From the NCBI GenBank assembly GCA_017483805.1, contig JAFUUL010000143.1:1-51195 (forward strand): 51,195 bases of DNA, in the 5' to 3' direction. Origin of the DNA: Prevotella sp. (GTDB taxonomy: Bacteria > Bacteroidota > Bacteroidia > Bacteroidales > Bacteroidaceae). Of this stretch, positions 1 through 7,212 are shown one piece after another. Numbering within the stretch: the stretch's first letter is position 1; each line of letters opens with the position of its first letter. Both the position numbers and the translations under genes were made by a program. Under the pieces are notes generated by a model, which had not been told where the DNA came from, did no database searches, and was given only the letters and a program-made list of their open reading frames with translations.

Positions 1-2
1 AT

Positions 3-78
3 GCACCCGTAGCTCAGTTGGTAGAGCACCTGACTCTTAATCAGGGTGTCCAGGGTTCGAACCCCTGCGGGTGTACCA
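3..78 (+). tRNA. tRNA-Lys (anticodon CTT)
   Basis: Complete cloverleaf. The acceptor arm at 3-9 pairs with 68-74, the discriminator is A75 and CCA is encoded at 76-78. The anticodon loop CTCTTAA gives CTT. The T-loop TTCGAAC and D-loop are standard. It is first of three closely spaced tRNAs and probably belongs to the host. Confidence 0.97.
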
Positions 79-86
79 AAGGAACC

Positions 87-159
<73 letters not shown>

Positions 160-223
160 CACGAAAAGGTCAGACGAAAAGTTCAGGGGCAGTGAGTGCC
201 CCTTTCTCATAGCACATTGTTTC

Positions 224-296
224 GCGGAATTAGCTCAGTTGGTAGAGCATTGGCTTCCCAAGCCGAGGGTCGCGGGTTCGAGTCCCGTATTCCGCT
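224..296 (+). tRNA. tRNA-Gly (anticodon CCC), probable prophage integration target
   Basis: Complete cloverleaf with acceptor 224-230 pairing to 289-295 and discriminator T296. The loop TTCCCAA gives anticodon CCC. It is the last tRNA before the integrase at 463, the usual layout when a phage integrates into a tRNA 3' end. The matching right attachment site is not inside this window, so its use as the att site is inferred. Confidence 0.95.
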
Positions 297-462
297 CTTG
301 CTGATAATCAGAGAGTTACGAGGATTTGCGGTGGCAAATCGGAGACCTGATTTCAAGAAATTGCACGTTTGAAGTGCGGTTTTTGTGGCTTTATGGAGGT
401 GTTTTGGTTGGCTGATGGTTGGCCAACTAAAAGTGGATTGTTTAATTAATTAAAGTCACAAG
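297..462. other. Left phage junction / integrase leader, non-coding
   Basis: No gene is seen. A hairpin-like GCAC/GTGC pair followed by GTTTTTG near 364-386 could terminate the tRNA transcript. An inverted repeat GTTGGC/GCCAAC (about 406-426) precedes the integrase start and could be a recombinase-binding or regulatory site. No clear TAnnTTTG promoter box is visible. Confidence 0.4.
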
Positions 463-1725
463 ATGTTTAAGTTTTACACATTCGTAGACACGAAGAAAAT
501 GGATGATACGGGCGAGTCGCCTGTGTACATCGTGGTGAGGAGAAAGGGCGGCGGCAGGTTCTGGCTGTCGACAGGTCTTATGAGCCGTGGTAAACTGGAT
601 GGGCTGTCGTTTTCAGCAGGAACGACGAACGGCAGGCAGCGGACGATGGTGCTTTGCCGTTATCTCCAGCAGACGGAACTGGTGCTTCAGCGCGAGGATG
701 TTGAGGCGATGACGGACGCGGAGGTGAAGCAGGAACTGCTCGAAAGGGTGTTTGGCGTGATGCCGAAGGCGAGACTGCTGACCTTGGCCGAGAATGTTGC
801 CGCCTTTGCTGAGACGAAGAGAGAGAGCACGCGGGTGCTCTACGGCATCACGGAGCGGAAGGTGGCGCAGTTTGACGCGCGTGCCACGCTGGAGAGCGTG
901 GACGGGCAGTGGCTGGAGCGGTTCAGGCAGTGGTGCCTGGACAAGGGGATGCGTATCAACGGCGCGGGTAAGGAACTGCGTAACATCAGGGCTGTGTTCA
1001 ACTGGGCCCGCAGGCAGGGCAGGACGGCGAACTACCCCTTCCTGGACTATTCGATAGTGGAGGAAGAGACGATGCCGAACAACATCAGCGTGGAGCAGTT
1101 GCGGCAGTTGCGAGACTACGCGTGTGAGCCGTGGCAGGAGAAGTACAGGGATTTCTTCATGCTGTCGTTCTACCTGGCGGGGATGAACCCAGTGGACCTG
1201 CTGACGTGCAGGGCCGATGCCGTGAAGGACGGACACCTGCACTTCGTGAGGCAGAAGACGAACAAGCAGGGCCAGCGGAAGGTGAGGGCCGTGGTGCTGC
1301 CAGTGGTGGCAGAGGCCGAGGCCATCATCAGCCGCTACAGGAGCGTTGAGGGCTGGCTGCTGTCGTTCGTGGACGGCAGGACGGACTACCACTCTTTCCT
1401 GAAGAAGGCCAACGAGGCCCTGAAGAAAATCGGGCCGGCGGAGATAGTGCCGGACAGGGTGGGGAAGATGCGCAAGGTGGTGTATCACCCGATACTGCCT
1501 GACATAACGATGTACACGGCGCGGTACACGTTCGGCTCGATAGCGGCGAACGACCTTGACATCAGCGAGCGGACGATAGGTATGTGCCTGGGCCACTCGT
1601 GGTCGAAGAACGTCACGTCGAGATACATGGCCAATGACCAGCGGAAGGTGGACATGGCCGTGATGAGGGTGGTGGAATATGTGGGCGCAGAGGCTGCTGT
1701 GGTACAGCAGCACACTGAACCGTAG
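463..1725 (+). CDS. int: Tyrosine recombinase (phage integrase 1)
   Basis: A 420-residue site-specific recombinase, a normal length for Bacteroidales phage integrases. The N-terminal 40 residues resemble the arm-DNA-binding domain, residues about 100-190 a SAM-like core-binding domain, and the C-terminal half the catalytic domain. The C-terminal box reads TARYTFGSIAAN, then LGHS, then the putative nucleophile Y388 in SRYM. The first catalytic Arg is not obvious at the usual helix (AGMNPVDLL), and a Tyr stands where HxxR normally has His. Both are seen in some Bacteroidetes integrases. The position beside tRNA-Gly points to prophage integration and excision. The last codons run through a copy of the 28-nt element, and the gene is convergent with 1729-2010, only 3 nt apart. 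Confidence 0.9.
   Translation: MFKFYTFVDTKKMDDTGESPVYIVVRRKGGGRFWLSTGLMSRGKLDGLSFSAGTTNGRQRTMVLCRYLQQTELVLQREDVEAMTDAEVKQELLERVFGVMPKARLLTLAENVAAFAETKRESTRVLYGITERKVAQFDARATLESVDGQWLERFRQWCLDKGMRINGAGKELRNIRAVFNWARRQGRTANYPFLDYSIVEEETMPNNISVEQLRQLRDYACEPWQEKYRDFFMLSFYLAGMNPVDLLTCRADAVKDGHLHFVRQKTNKQGQRKVRAVVLPVVAEAEAIISRYRSVEGWLLSFVDGRTDYHSFLKKANEALKKIGPAEIVPDRVGKMRKVVYHPILPDITMYTARYTFGSIAANDLDISERTIGMCLGHSWSKNVTSRYMANDQRKVDMAVMRVVEYVGAEAAVVQQHTEP
1693..1720 (+). repeat. 28-nt hairpin-tail element, copy 1
   Basis: Reference description of the family: an 8-nt arm, a 3-nt loop (usually GGT or GAT), the complementary 8-nt arm, then a 9-nt tail fitting AKACNGRAC. Here the arms are GCTGCTGT and ACAGCAGC, the loop GGT and the tail ACACTGAAC. 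It overlaps the 3' end of the integrase gene. Confidence 0.85.
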
Positions 1726-1728
1726 AGA

Positions 1729-2010
1729 CTATTGGGCAGGTGGCAACTGCTCGCGGAGCCAGTCGATGTGGGCTTTGAGGCGTTTGATTTCGCGGTGGTA
1801 CTGCGTATTCATCTCCCGTTGTGCCTTGTTGGCCATTGCTTGCCTGGCACGCTTGTCTTCAAGTTCCTCGATGCGCTGTTCGAGGCTGCGGGCGTAGGCG
1901 GCGAGGCGTTCGTTGGCCTCCAAGAGACGGCGGTAGTCGCGGATGATGTAGAGCATCCTGCGCTCATAGGGTAGGTCGTCCTGCGGGCGACGGTAGCGGT
2001 TGTCGTTCAT
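1729..2010 (-). CDS. Small coiled-coil protein, unknown function
   Basis: A 93-residue basic, highly charged protein. From about residue 15 to the end it shows heptad-like Leu/Ala/Arg/Glu spacing (RRLLEANERLAAYARSLEQR, then IEELED), so it should form an alpha-helical coiled coil. I chose the ATG at 2010 because it lies 14 nt after the stop of the recombinase gene at 2025; a longer frame upstream only overlaps that gene. It is probably cotranscribed with recombinase 2 and might be an accessory partner such as an excisionase-like or structural factor, but no known family is recognised. Confidence 0.65.
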   Translation of the reverse strand: MNDNRYRRPQDDLPYERRMLYIIRDYRRLLEANERLAAYARSLEQRIEELEDKRARQAMANKAQREMNTQYHREIKRLKAHIDWLREQLPPAQ

Positions 2011-2024
2011 AGGCGATGGTGTAT

Positions 2025-3122
2025 TTATTCGGGTGATTCTTTTCTGAGGTCGGCGATCTGGCGGTAGGCGATGTCGCTCTCCGTCATGAGGCCGTGGTCG
2101 ATGGCGATGGCCGTGACCTCCGTGAGGGCTGCGTTGTAGCCGTGGATGTAGGCTGGCGTGATGGTCTCGTCGCGCTGGGGCAGGAAATAGGACATGATGG
2201 CCGGTGAGACCTTCCGTTCGGCGCAGATGTAACGCTTGGTGGTCTCGATGTTCTTGCCGTGGCCCATCATGAGGGCGATGTCCTCCAGCGTCACGCCTGC
2301 GAGATAGAGGTTGGTGGCGAAGGACCGCCTGGCGGTGTGGGAGGATATGAACTTCCACTTCTCGTCGGTGACGGTCTTGTTGGCGCGCGTGATGGTGTGG
2401 AGCGTGCGGAACTGGCAGTTGCGGCAGATGACGCGGAGGACATCGTTGAACACGTCCTGGCAGGTGGGCCGCTGCGTGACATCGGCGAGGAAGCGGCGCA
2501 GGCGCAGACGCTCGTCGATGGGCACGGTGACAACGATGCCCGGTGTCTTCTTGGGCACGTAGGAGAGCGTCTTGGTGGAGCGGTTGCAGTTGTTGATGGT
2601 GAGGGCCTGCGCGTCGACGAGGCGCGCGCCGGTGAGCATCTCGACGATGAAGTTGCGGTGGACGTACTGCTCTAGGGCTGACGCAGGCTTGTAGTTGATG
2701 AACTGCTGCATCTCGGCGCGTGTGAGGTAGACGGCCTGTGAGGCCCCCTTTCGGACGGAGAGGATGCGCGCGAAGTCATCCTTGTCGGACGGCACGGAGC
2801 GGAAGTTGGCATTGAGCACGGCCTTCAGTTCGGCACACATGGTGCGGATGGATGACGAGGCGAGACCCTGCTGCTTCATCTCGTCGACGAGGTCGCGGAG
2901 GGTGTTGTCGGTCATGTCCTCCCACAGCGGGAGGTGGCCGAGGATGGCGGTGAAGGTCGATATGACCTTGGTGCGCCCAGGGTATTTCCACAGAAACGTG
3001 CCTACGAAGGTGTGCTTCCACTCTCGCGGATTGTCATCGTAGGCGTCGAAGTAGCCGAGGTCGATGGCGTGTCGGTACTTCTTGTTCTGCTCGAAACTGA
3101 GATTTCTGATTTCCTTTCTCAT
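2025..3122 (-). CDS. Tyrosine recombinase 2
   Basis: A 365-residue recombinase with a complete catalytic signature: Arg in LTGARLVDA, HTARRSF (HxxR), MMGHGKNIETT, and the putative nucleophile Y298 in TKRYI. It is only distantly similar to integrase 1 by eye, so it is not a recent duplicate. It is transcribed towards integrase 1 together with 1729-2010. A TAATTTTG box lies 8 nt upstream of the ATG, predicting a nearly leaderless mRNA. It may be a second integrase/excision system or may invert or resolve a different DNA site; no invertible segment was identified here. Confidence 0.9.
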   Translation of the reverse strand: MRKEIRNLSFEQNKKYRHAIDLGYFDAYDDNPREWKHTFVGTFLWKYPGRTKVISTFTAILGHLPLWEDMTDNTLRDLVDEMKQQGLASSSIRTMCAELKAVLNANFRSVPSDKDDFARILSVRKGASQAVYLTRAEMQQFINYKPASALEQYVHRNFIVEMLTGARLVDAQALTINNCNRSTKTLSYVPKKTPGIVVTVPIDERLRLRRFLADVTQRPTCQDVFNDVLRVICRNCQFRTLHTITRANKTVTDEKWKFISSHTARRSFATNLYLAGVTLEDIALMMGHGKNIETTKRYICAERKVSPAIMSYFLPQRDETITPAYIHGYNAALTEVTAIAIDHGLMTESDIAYRQIADLRKESPE

Positions 3123-3130
3123 ATTCTGTG

Positions 3131-3138
3131 CAAAATTA
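3131..3138 (-). promoter_or_regulatory. Bacteroidetes -7 box for recombinase 2
   Basis: TAATTTTG on the minus strand fits TAnnTTTG. It ends 8 nt before the ATG at 3122, so transcription would start only a few nt before the start codon. No clear -33 TTTG is seen. Confidence 0.5.
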
Positions 3139-3170
3139 CGAAAAATTTCTGATATAATTCTATCTTTTGG

Positions 3171-3210
3171 CTAAAAAGTGAGGGCAGGCCGTTCGACGGG
3201 CCTGTCCTCT
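3171..3210 (-). terminator. Rho-independent terminator of the leftward early operon
   Basis: On the minus strand, a stable hairpin (AGGACAGGCC with GGCCTGCCCT, loop about 8 nt) is followed by CACTTTTTAG. It lies after the stop at 3256 and before the recombinase 2 promoter, separating the two transcription units. Confidence 0.75.
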
Positions 3211-3255
3211 GGGAATGTAGAAAATATAAAAGTGAGAAGAAAATGGTGCTTATTC

Positions 3256-3756
3256 TTAACGCTCGATGCCGAGTTCGTCGTGCTCCTCGATCTGGCGGAG
3301 GGCTTCGTCGTAGTCCTCTGCACGGACATAGAACGAGCCGTTGCGGTTGGCGTAGGCATCGATGCCTGCGGGGTTGTTGTCGACGCACTCCATCGTGTCG
3401 GTGTCGTTGTCGTGGAAATAGAGACTGACTTCGGTGATGCCTGCGATGAGCGCGGGCAGGTCGTGAGTCCAGCCTGGCACGAACTTGTAGAGGATGTCAT
3501 CGTTGCCGACGCGCGTGGTGGCCGTGACGCGGACGTGGGCCCAGCAGTCGCTGACGGTGTCGGGCAGGTCATCCTCGTAGAGACCTTCGGCGAAGGTGGT
3601 GATGCCACGGATTCCCCCGTCTGCGCCGACGGTGAGCACGTCGATGGAGAACGTGCCGCTGTTTTCACATTGTACGACCTGGATTTCGCGGCCGTACTGT
3701 TTCAGGTCCTCGTTGGGCTTTTCGACGAGGCTGAATGGGTAGATTGATTTTTCCAT
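3256..3756 (-). CDS. Acidic hypothetical protein, last gene of the leftward operon
   Basis: A 166-residue, strongly acidic soluble protein with no signal peptide or membrane segment. Clusters such as EDDLPDTVSD, FHDNDTDTMEC and RAEDYDEALRQIEEHDE are visible. No known family is recognised. The leader (AT-rich, then a CTAACCC-type motif in mRNA sense) matches other genes of this operon. Acidic early phage proteins can be anti-defence DNA mimics, but nothing specific here shows that. The terminator at 3171-3210 follows. Confidence 0.7.
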   Translation of the reverse strand: MEKSIYPFSLVEKPNEDLKQYGREIQVVQCENSGTFSIDVLTVGADGGIRGITTFAEGLYEDDLPDTVSDCWAHVRVTATTRVGNDDILYKFVPGWTHDLPALIAGITEVSLYFHDNDTDTMECVDNNPAGIDAYANRNGSFYVRAEDYDEALRQIEEHDELGIER

Positions 3757-3790
3757 AATGCTTACTTTATATATAAAGGGTTAGATGAGG

Positions 3791-3818
3791 GCCGCTATGG
3801 TATAGCGGCATACGGGAC
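3791..3818 (+). repeat. 28-nt hairpin-tail element, copy 2
   Basis: Arms GCCGCTAT/ATAGCGGC, loop GGT, tail ATACGGGAC. It lies between two leftward genes (stop at 3826, start at 3756), with the element reading rightward on the DNA. Confidence 0.85.
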
Positions 3819-3825
3819 TTTTGGC

Positions 3826-4119
3826 TTACAGGGCGAGGAGGGCAAGGTAGCGCGGGCCGTAGACGGCACGGCGGCAGGCATCGGTGAAGATGGCGGTGAG
3901 TTGTCGCTCATCGTCGATGAGCCGGCTGTTGCGGCTGACGAAGCCGCGAATGTGGCTGGCCATTGCCAGCGGTACGCCTTCGACATAGCCTGGCTCCTGC
4001 GGCAGGGCCTCGAAGGCGTCGGCCAACTTGGGGAGTTGCCGCATGGCTACGACGGGGAGCGACCTGCCGAGGGCGAAGGTGTCCTCCAACTTGTAGGATA
4101 GTTTCTTCAGTTCTGTCAT
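3826..4119 (-). CDS. Hypothetical protein, small
   Basis: A 97-residue mostly helical protein starting MTELKKLSYKLEDTF. The start at 4119 was chosen because the longer upstream frame only translates the intergenic hairpin. No family is recognised. Residues about 60-90 (SRNSRLIDDERQLTAIFTDA) look like an amphipathic helix pair. It belongs to the leftward operon of small genes, between the zinc-motif gene at 4173 and the acidic gene at 3256. Confidence 0.6.
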   Translation of the reverse strand: MTELKKLSYKLEDTFALGRSLPVVAMRQLPKLADAFEALPQEPGYVEGVPLAMASHIRGFVSRNSRLIDDERQLTAIFTDACRRAVYGPRYLALLAL

Positions 4120-4139
4120 GATTTTCTTTACTGGTTTGG

Positions 4140-4172
4140 ATTGTGCCCTCCGTGCAGTGGAGGGCTGAGAGA
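4140..4172 (-). promoter_or_regulatory. Intergenic hairpin of the leftward operon (type example)
   Basis: In mRNA sense, the stop TAG (4173-4175) is followed by TCTCTCA and then hairpin GCCCTCC/GGAGGGC. Equivalent hairpins follow most stop codons of this operon (near 4941-4957, 6149-6165, 6973-6991, 10509-10524, 10790-10808, 11048-11065 and 11562-11590). There is no U-run, so they are probably not terminators; an mRNA processing or insulation role is inferred. Confidence 0.5.
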
Positions 4173-4910
4173 CTAATACCACTCTGTCCAGAAGTAGTCG
4201 CGGTCGGCGCAGTACTCGCCGATGATGGCGTCGCACTCCTCCTGCGTGAGGTCTTCGATTTGGCGGCCCTCATTCTCTATATCGCGGAGGTATTCGATGA
4301 TGTCATCCTTGTAGATGCGCCATTTCCTGAACTGCTCCATAGTGATGCCCTCCATCTGTGCGGCGCACTCGTCGGAACAGGCGTAGCCCATGTCGCCCAT
4401 GAGCCACCCCTGCTCCATGATAGCCCCGCAGTTGGTGCAGACGCGCATGGAGTCGACATCGAGCCAGTCGATGAGGATGAGTTCGCGGCAGACCTTGCCG
4501 CCCCCTTCGAGAGCCCTGGCCACGGCAGGGAAGATGAAGGGGGCCGGCTCGTCGCCGACGCTGTCGGCCACCTTTCGGCGCAACTCCGCGTAGGCGTGGC
4601 GTGAGATGAGGCTGGAGAGTTGCCCGAGGCTGTTCTTCTCGTCTGAGAACGTGAAGGTCACGTCGCTCACGCAGTCTGGGTCGGCGGCATCCTCGAATCG
4701 TCCGAGGTCGAACCATGTGTTGACAATGCCGGTGGCCTTGAAGGAGCCGTCATCTGCCTTGTTGATGTTGACTTCGTGGAAGAAACCGAATTTGTCCTCC
4801 TGAATCCAGTAGGCATAGTTCTCGTCGGGATAGTTGCGGTCGAGCCGCTTGGTGTCAAGGGTGAACTCCACTGGCTCGCCCTTGATGGTGATGCTGGTTT
4901 TTGCTTTCAT
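4173..4910 (-). CDS. Hypothetical protein with a C4-type zinc motif
   Basis: A 245-residue acidic protein starting MKAKTSITIKGEPVEF. A likely zinc-binding knuckle occurs in the C-terminal half: CTNCGAIM, then about 15 residues later YACSDECAAQM (CxxC and CxxxC). No catalytic motif is recognised. The start at 4910 was preferred over an upstream ATG at 4979 because GAATATG is the usual start context in this operon and the longer version reads through the intergenic hairpin. It may bind nucleic acid or a host protein. Confidence 0.7.
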   Translation of the reverse strand: MKAKTSITIKGEPVEFTLDTKRLDRNYPDENYAYWIQEDKFGFFHEVNINKADDGSFKATGIVNTWFDLGRFEDAADPDCVSDVTFTFSDEKNSLGQLSSLISRHAYAELRRKVADSVGDEPAPFIFPAVARALEGGGKVCRELILIDWLDVDSMRVCTNCGAIMEQGWLMGDMGYACSDECAAQMEGITMEQFRKWRIYKDDIIEYLRDIENEGRQIEDLTQEECDAIIGEYCADRDYFWTEWY

Positions 4911-4965
4911 ATTCCGTAAAGTTTTTTGGTGAAATAGTGCCATCGTTGCAAAGATGGCTGAGAGA

Positions 4966-5130
4966 CTAAGAAGATACATGGTAGATGCAGGAGTCTTCCC
5001 ACTTTACGATAAGGCGGGTTCTCTGGCAGTACATGGCAGGTATGGACTCGCTGGTTCCCCACCTGCGCAGTTTGCAGTTGCCGCACACCTCGTGGAGCGG
5101 GTTGCCGTCGTTGTCGTAATACCTCTTCAT
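4966..5130 (-). CDS. 54-residue Cys-rich protein (probable small zinc protein)
   Basis: A short open frame starting MKRYYDNDGNPLHEVCGNC and ending IYHVSS. It holds four Cys: a CxxC at residues 16-19, then Cys35 and Cys48, so it could fold around one zinc. Its ATG overlaps the stop of the upstream gene (ATGA at 5127-5130), typical of translational coupling. The stop is followed by the operon's TCTCTCA plus hairpin. It is easy to miss because of its size, but the coupling, codon pattern and flanking signals support it. Confidence 0.7.
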   Translation of the reverse strand: MKRYYDNDGNPLHEVCGNCKLRRWGTSESIPAMYCQRTRLIVKWEDSCIYHVSS

Positions 5131-5444
5131 GCTACAAAGGACTTGAAGTTCTCCTTGCGGAAGGAGCGGAAAGACTGTGCGACGGTGTCAAAATAGGTGA
5201 CAACGTCGGGGCGCGGCTCGCGGTTGCTCTCGCTCTTGATGTGGGGGAGGATGACCTCGTCCTGGAGCGTGCCGAAGGCCTGACGGACGGAGCCGTCTTT
5301 CTTGATGAAGTAGAACTCCACGATACGTGACTTCATCTCTCGGCAGAGTTTGGCGATCTGCTGTGCCTGCTGTTCGCACTCGGACATGGGGCGTCCGGTG
5401 ATCTGGTTGATGCGGTGAGCATCGTTGATGATTGACTGTGACAT
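5127..5444 (-). CDS. WYL_2/DUF2693-like small beta-barrel protein
   Basis: A 105-residue protein with helical N-terminal and C-terminal regions around a central beta stretch. The stretch VEFYFIKKDGSVRQAFGTL (about residues 42-60) matches the pattern of WYL_2 (DUF2693) proteins, Sm/SH3-like barrels common in Bacteroidetes phages and mobile elements. A nucleic-acid or ligand-binding role is likely by family but unproven. It is translationally coupled to 4966-5130 by an ATGA overlap and uses the GAATATG start context with a GTCTAACCCTTAAA-type leader. Confidence 0.65.
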   Translation of the reverse strand: MSQSIINDAHRINQITGRPMSECEQQAQQIAKLCREMKSRIVEFYFIKKDGSVRQAFGTLQDEVILPHIKSESNREPRPDVVTYFDTVAQSFRSFRKENFKSFVA

Positions 5445-5523
5445 ATTCTTTACGTTTAAGGGTTAGACGATAGAAAGGCAGGGAGGTGTCGCTCCTCCTC
5501 TGCCCAACCAACTAAAACAAAGA

Positions 5524-6111
5524 TTATAGGTCGATGGCGTAGCCGAGCCGCCGCAGGGCATCATGGACGGCAAAGGGCAGGCAGAAGCAGCCGTCGTAGT
5601 CGATGACGGTGCAGGGGCGGTCATCGTCGGTCTGGTAGCCGCCGCTGGCGTAGGTCTCGTCATCGTCGGCATCGCGCTGGTACTCCCACGTATGGTCATC
5701 GGTGTTGACGGAGATCCATTCGCCGCTGACGGTGGTGAAGGTGGCCGTCTTGATGATTGACGGCTCGCCGTGGTCTGTTCCGTCGGGGATGGCATCGGTG
5801 ATGAAACTGACATGACCGAACTCGATTTCTGACGGCTCGAGGGTGAACTCGTCGCCGTACTCCTTGGTCTCGGCCAGGATGTCCATGCAGCCTTCCTTGA
5901 CGGATATGGCGTTGATAAAGACATCCTCCGGCCCTTCGCCGTGATAGCGGTTGACGCAGATGACGGGCCGCTCGTGGCCGGTGGCTCCAGGTCCTGTGTA
6001 GTCGGTGCCGAAGTGGGCCTCGCCGCCGAAGTCGGTGACGGCCTGCTGCAACTCGCGCAGTTCTGCGCTGTGGATGATGCGGTGCATCTGATAGAAATCT
6101 GTCTTGCTCAT
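5524..6111 (-). CDS. Acidic hypothetical protein
   Basis: A 195-residue soluble, very acidic protein starting MSKTDFYQMHRIIHSAEL. The C-terminal third is full of Asp (RDADDDETYAS, QTDDDRPCTVIDYDGCF). No known family is recognised. The start at 6111 (GAATATG context) was chosen; upstream in-frame residues only cover the intergenic hairpin. Members of such acidic early gene sets are often anti-host or anti-defence proteins, which is inference only. Confidence 0.7.
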   Translation of the reverse strand: MSKTDFYQMHRIIHSAELRELQQAVTDFGGEAHFGTDYTGPGATGHERPVICVNRYHGEGPEDVFINAISVKEGCMDILAETKEYGDEFTLEPSEIEFGHVSFITDAIPDGTDHGEPSIIKTATFTTVSGEWISVNTDDHTWEYQRDADDDETYASGGYQTDDDRPCTVIDYDGCFCLPFAVHDALRRLGYAIDL

Positions 6112-6172
6112 ATTCGTGATATTTTTAGGGTTTAGTGATTGCTCCTGCCATGAAAGGCAGGATGAGAGACTG

Positions 6173-6937
6173 TCAGGATTCCTTGCGGCAGACAAAGAGC
6201 CTGTCATCGTCGCTGGTCACATAGGAGAGCGGGCGTTCGCGATGGAACATGGGGTTGGATAGGTCGACGAACTCCATGCCGTCAATATTCTCGTAGCCGA
6301 ACTCCCAACTCTGGAGGTCTGATACGTTGAAGGCGTAGGTTCCGCAGAAGTCCTGCACGATCTTCAGTCCGGAGGCATGGGCCTTGTCGAAGAGGGCTTC
6401 GATGTCTTGCATAATCTGTTCCTGTTCGGGCGTGAGGCGGCAGAGGTTAGCAATGCCCTTAACGACCCGCCGTGAGCCGTCTGCGGCAACGACCGTTACA
6501 TCGTTAAATGCGTAGCACTGCTCGGACGAGTCGTAGGACTCTGACGGAATCTGTGGCGACTCCATGGCGGCGACATTTCCTTTTTCTCCGATGCTGATGA
6601 GTATTTCCATGGCGGGACCAGTCTTGTGGACGGCCAAACCGTTTTCCATGACCCAGCAGTCAACGTCGAAGTTGTCCTTAAGTTTTTCTTGGAAGAAATG
6701 CGGCGTATACACCGGACAATTCCACGGTGCGGGTTTCTGTTCTTTCAGATGTTCAATGCTGTCGAAGAAGTTGTCGGCAGAAACGACGCTGTCGCCTCCA
6801 GCGTGGGAAACGAGCAGGTCGCTGGGCAGACCAGACGCGTTGGTGCGGAAATTGACGACCTTGATGCGTACTTCGCAGATTTCGCCGTTGATGGCTGAGA
6901 AGCCAGCCTTTGCTTGTGGAATCATTAACTCTGTCAT
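6173..6937 (-). CDS. Hypothetical protein
   Basis: A 254-residue protein starting MTELMIPQAKAGFSAING. No signal peptide or membrane helix is visible. Mixed alpha/beta composition, with a helical stretch TPEQEQIMQDIEALFDKA near residue 170. No family is recognised. It sits in the leftward operon with the standard leader (mRNA-sense CTAACCCCTTAAAAA, then GAATATG), and its gene ends with GTCTCTCA and a hairpin at 6149-6165. Confidence 0.7.
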   Translation of the reverse strand: MTELMIPQAKAGFSAINGEICEVRIKVVNFRTNASGLPSDLLVSHAGGDSVVSADNFFDSIEHLKEQKPAPWNCPVYTPHFFQEKLKDNFDVDCWVMENGLAVHKTGPAMEILISIGEKGNVAAMESPQIPSESYDSSEQCYAFNDVTVVAADGSRRVVKGIANLCRLTPEQEQIMQDIEALFDKAHASGLKIVQDFCGTYAFNVSDLQSWEFGYENIDGMEFVDLSNPMFHRERPLSYVTSDDDRLFVCRKES

Positions 6938-6999
6938 ATTCTTTGATTTTTTTAAGGGGTTAGACAATGGTGGCCTGTCCTTTGGCAGGCCGAATGAGA

Positions 7000-7143
7000 C
7001 TACAGGCGGTCGAGCCATTCTGGCTTCAGCCACATGATGATGAAGAAGATGATGATTTCGGCTGCGAAGATGACTATCGTCCACCAGCCGAAGAAGAGGA
7101 TAATGAGCAGGATGAGCCATGCCCACTTTGCGAGTTCGTTCAT
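7000..7143 (-). CDS. 47-residue membrane protein
   Basis: A short frame starting MNELAKWAWLILLIILFF and ending MWLKPEWLDRL. It is hydrophobic from residue 7 to about 38 (rich in Ile, Phe, Trp, Leu), enough for one long or two short transmembrane helices, with a basic/acidic C-terminal tail. The start lies 53 nt before the stop of the peptidase gene in the same operon, and the stop overlaps the operon's GAGACTA motif. A small phage membrane protein could act in superinfection exclusion or membrane disturbance; nothing identifies which. Confidence 0.65.
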   Translation of the reverse strand: MNELAKWAWLILLIILFFGWWTIVIFAAEIIIFFIIMWLKPEWLDRL

Positions 7144-7183
7144 AATGCTGACATTAAATTTTGGTTGAATGGTTGAGGGCTGG

Positions 7184-7211
7184 GGTGCTGTGGTACAGCA
7201 CCATACCGAAC
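7184..7211 (+). repeat. 28-nt hairpin-tail element, copy 3
   Basis: Arms GGTGCTGT/ACAGCACC, loop GGT, tail ATACCGAAC. With its flanks (7175-7222) it matches 8340-8387 at 47 of 48 positions. Confidence 0.85.
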
Positions 7212-7212
7212 C

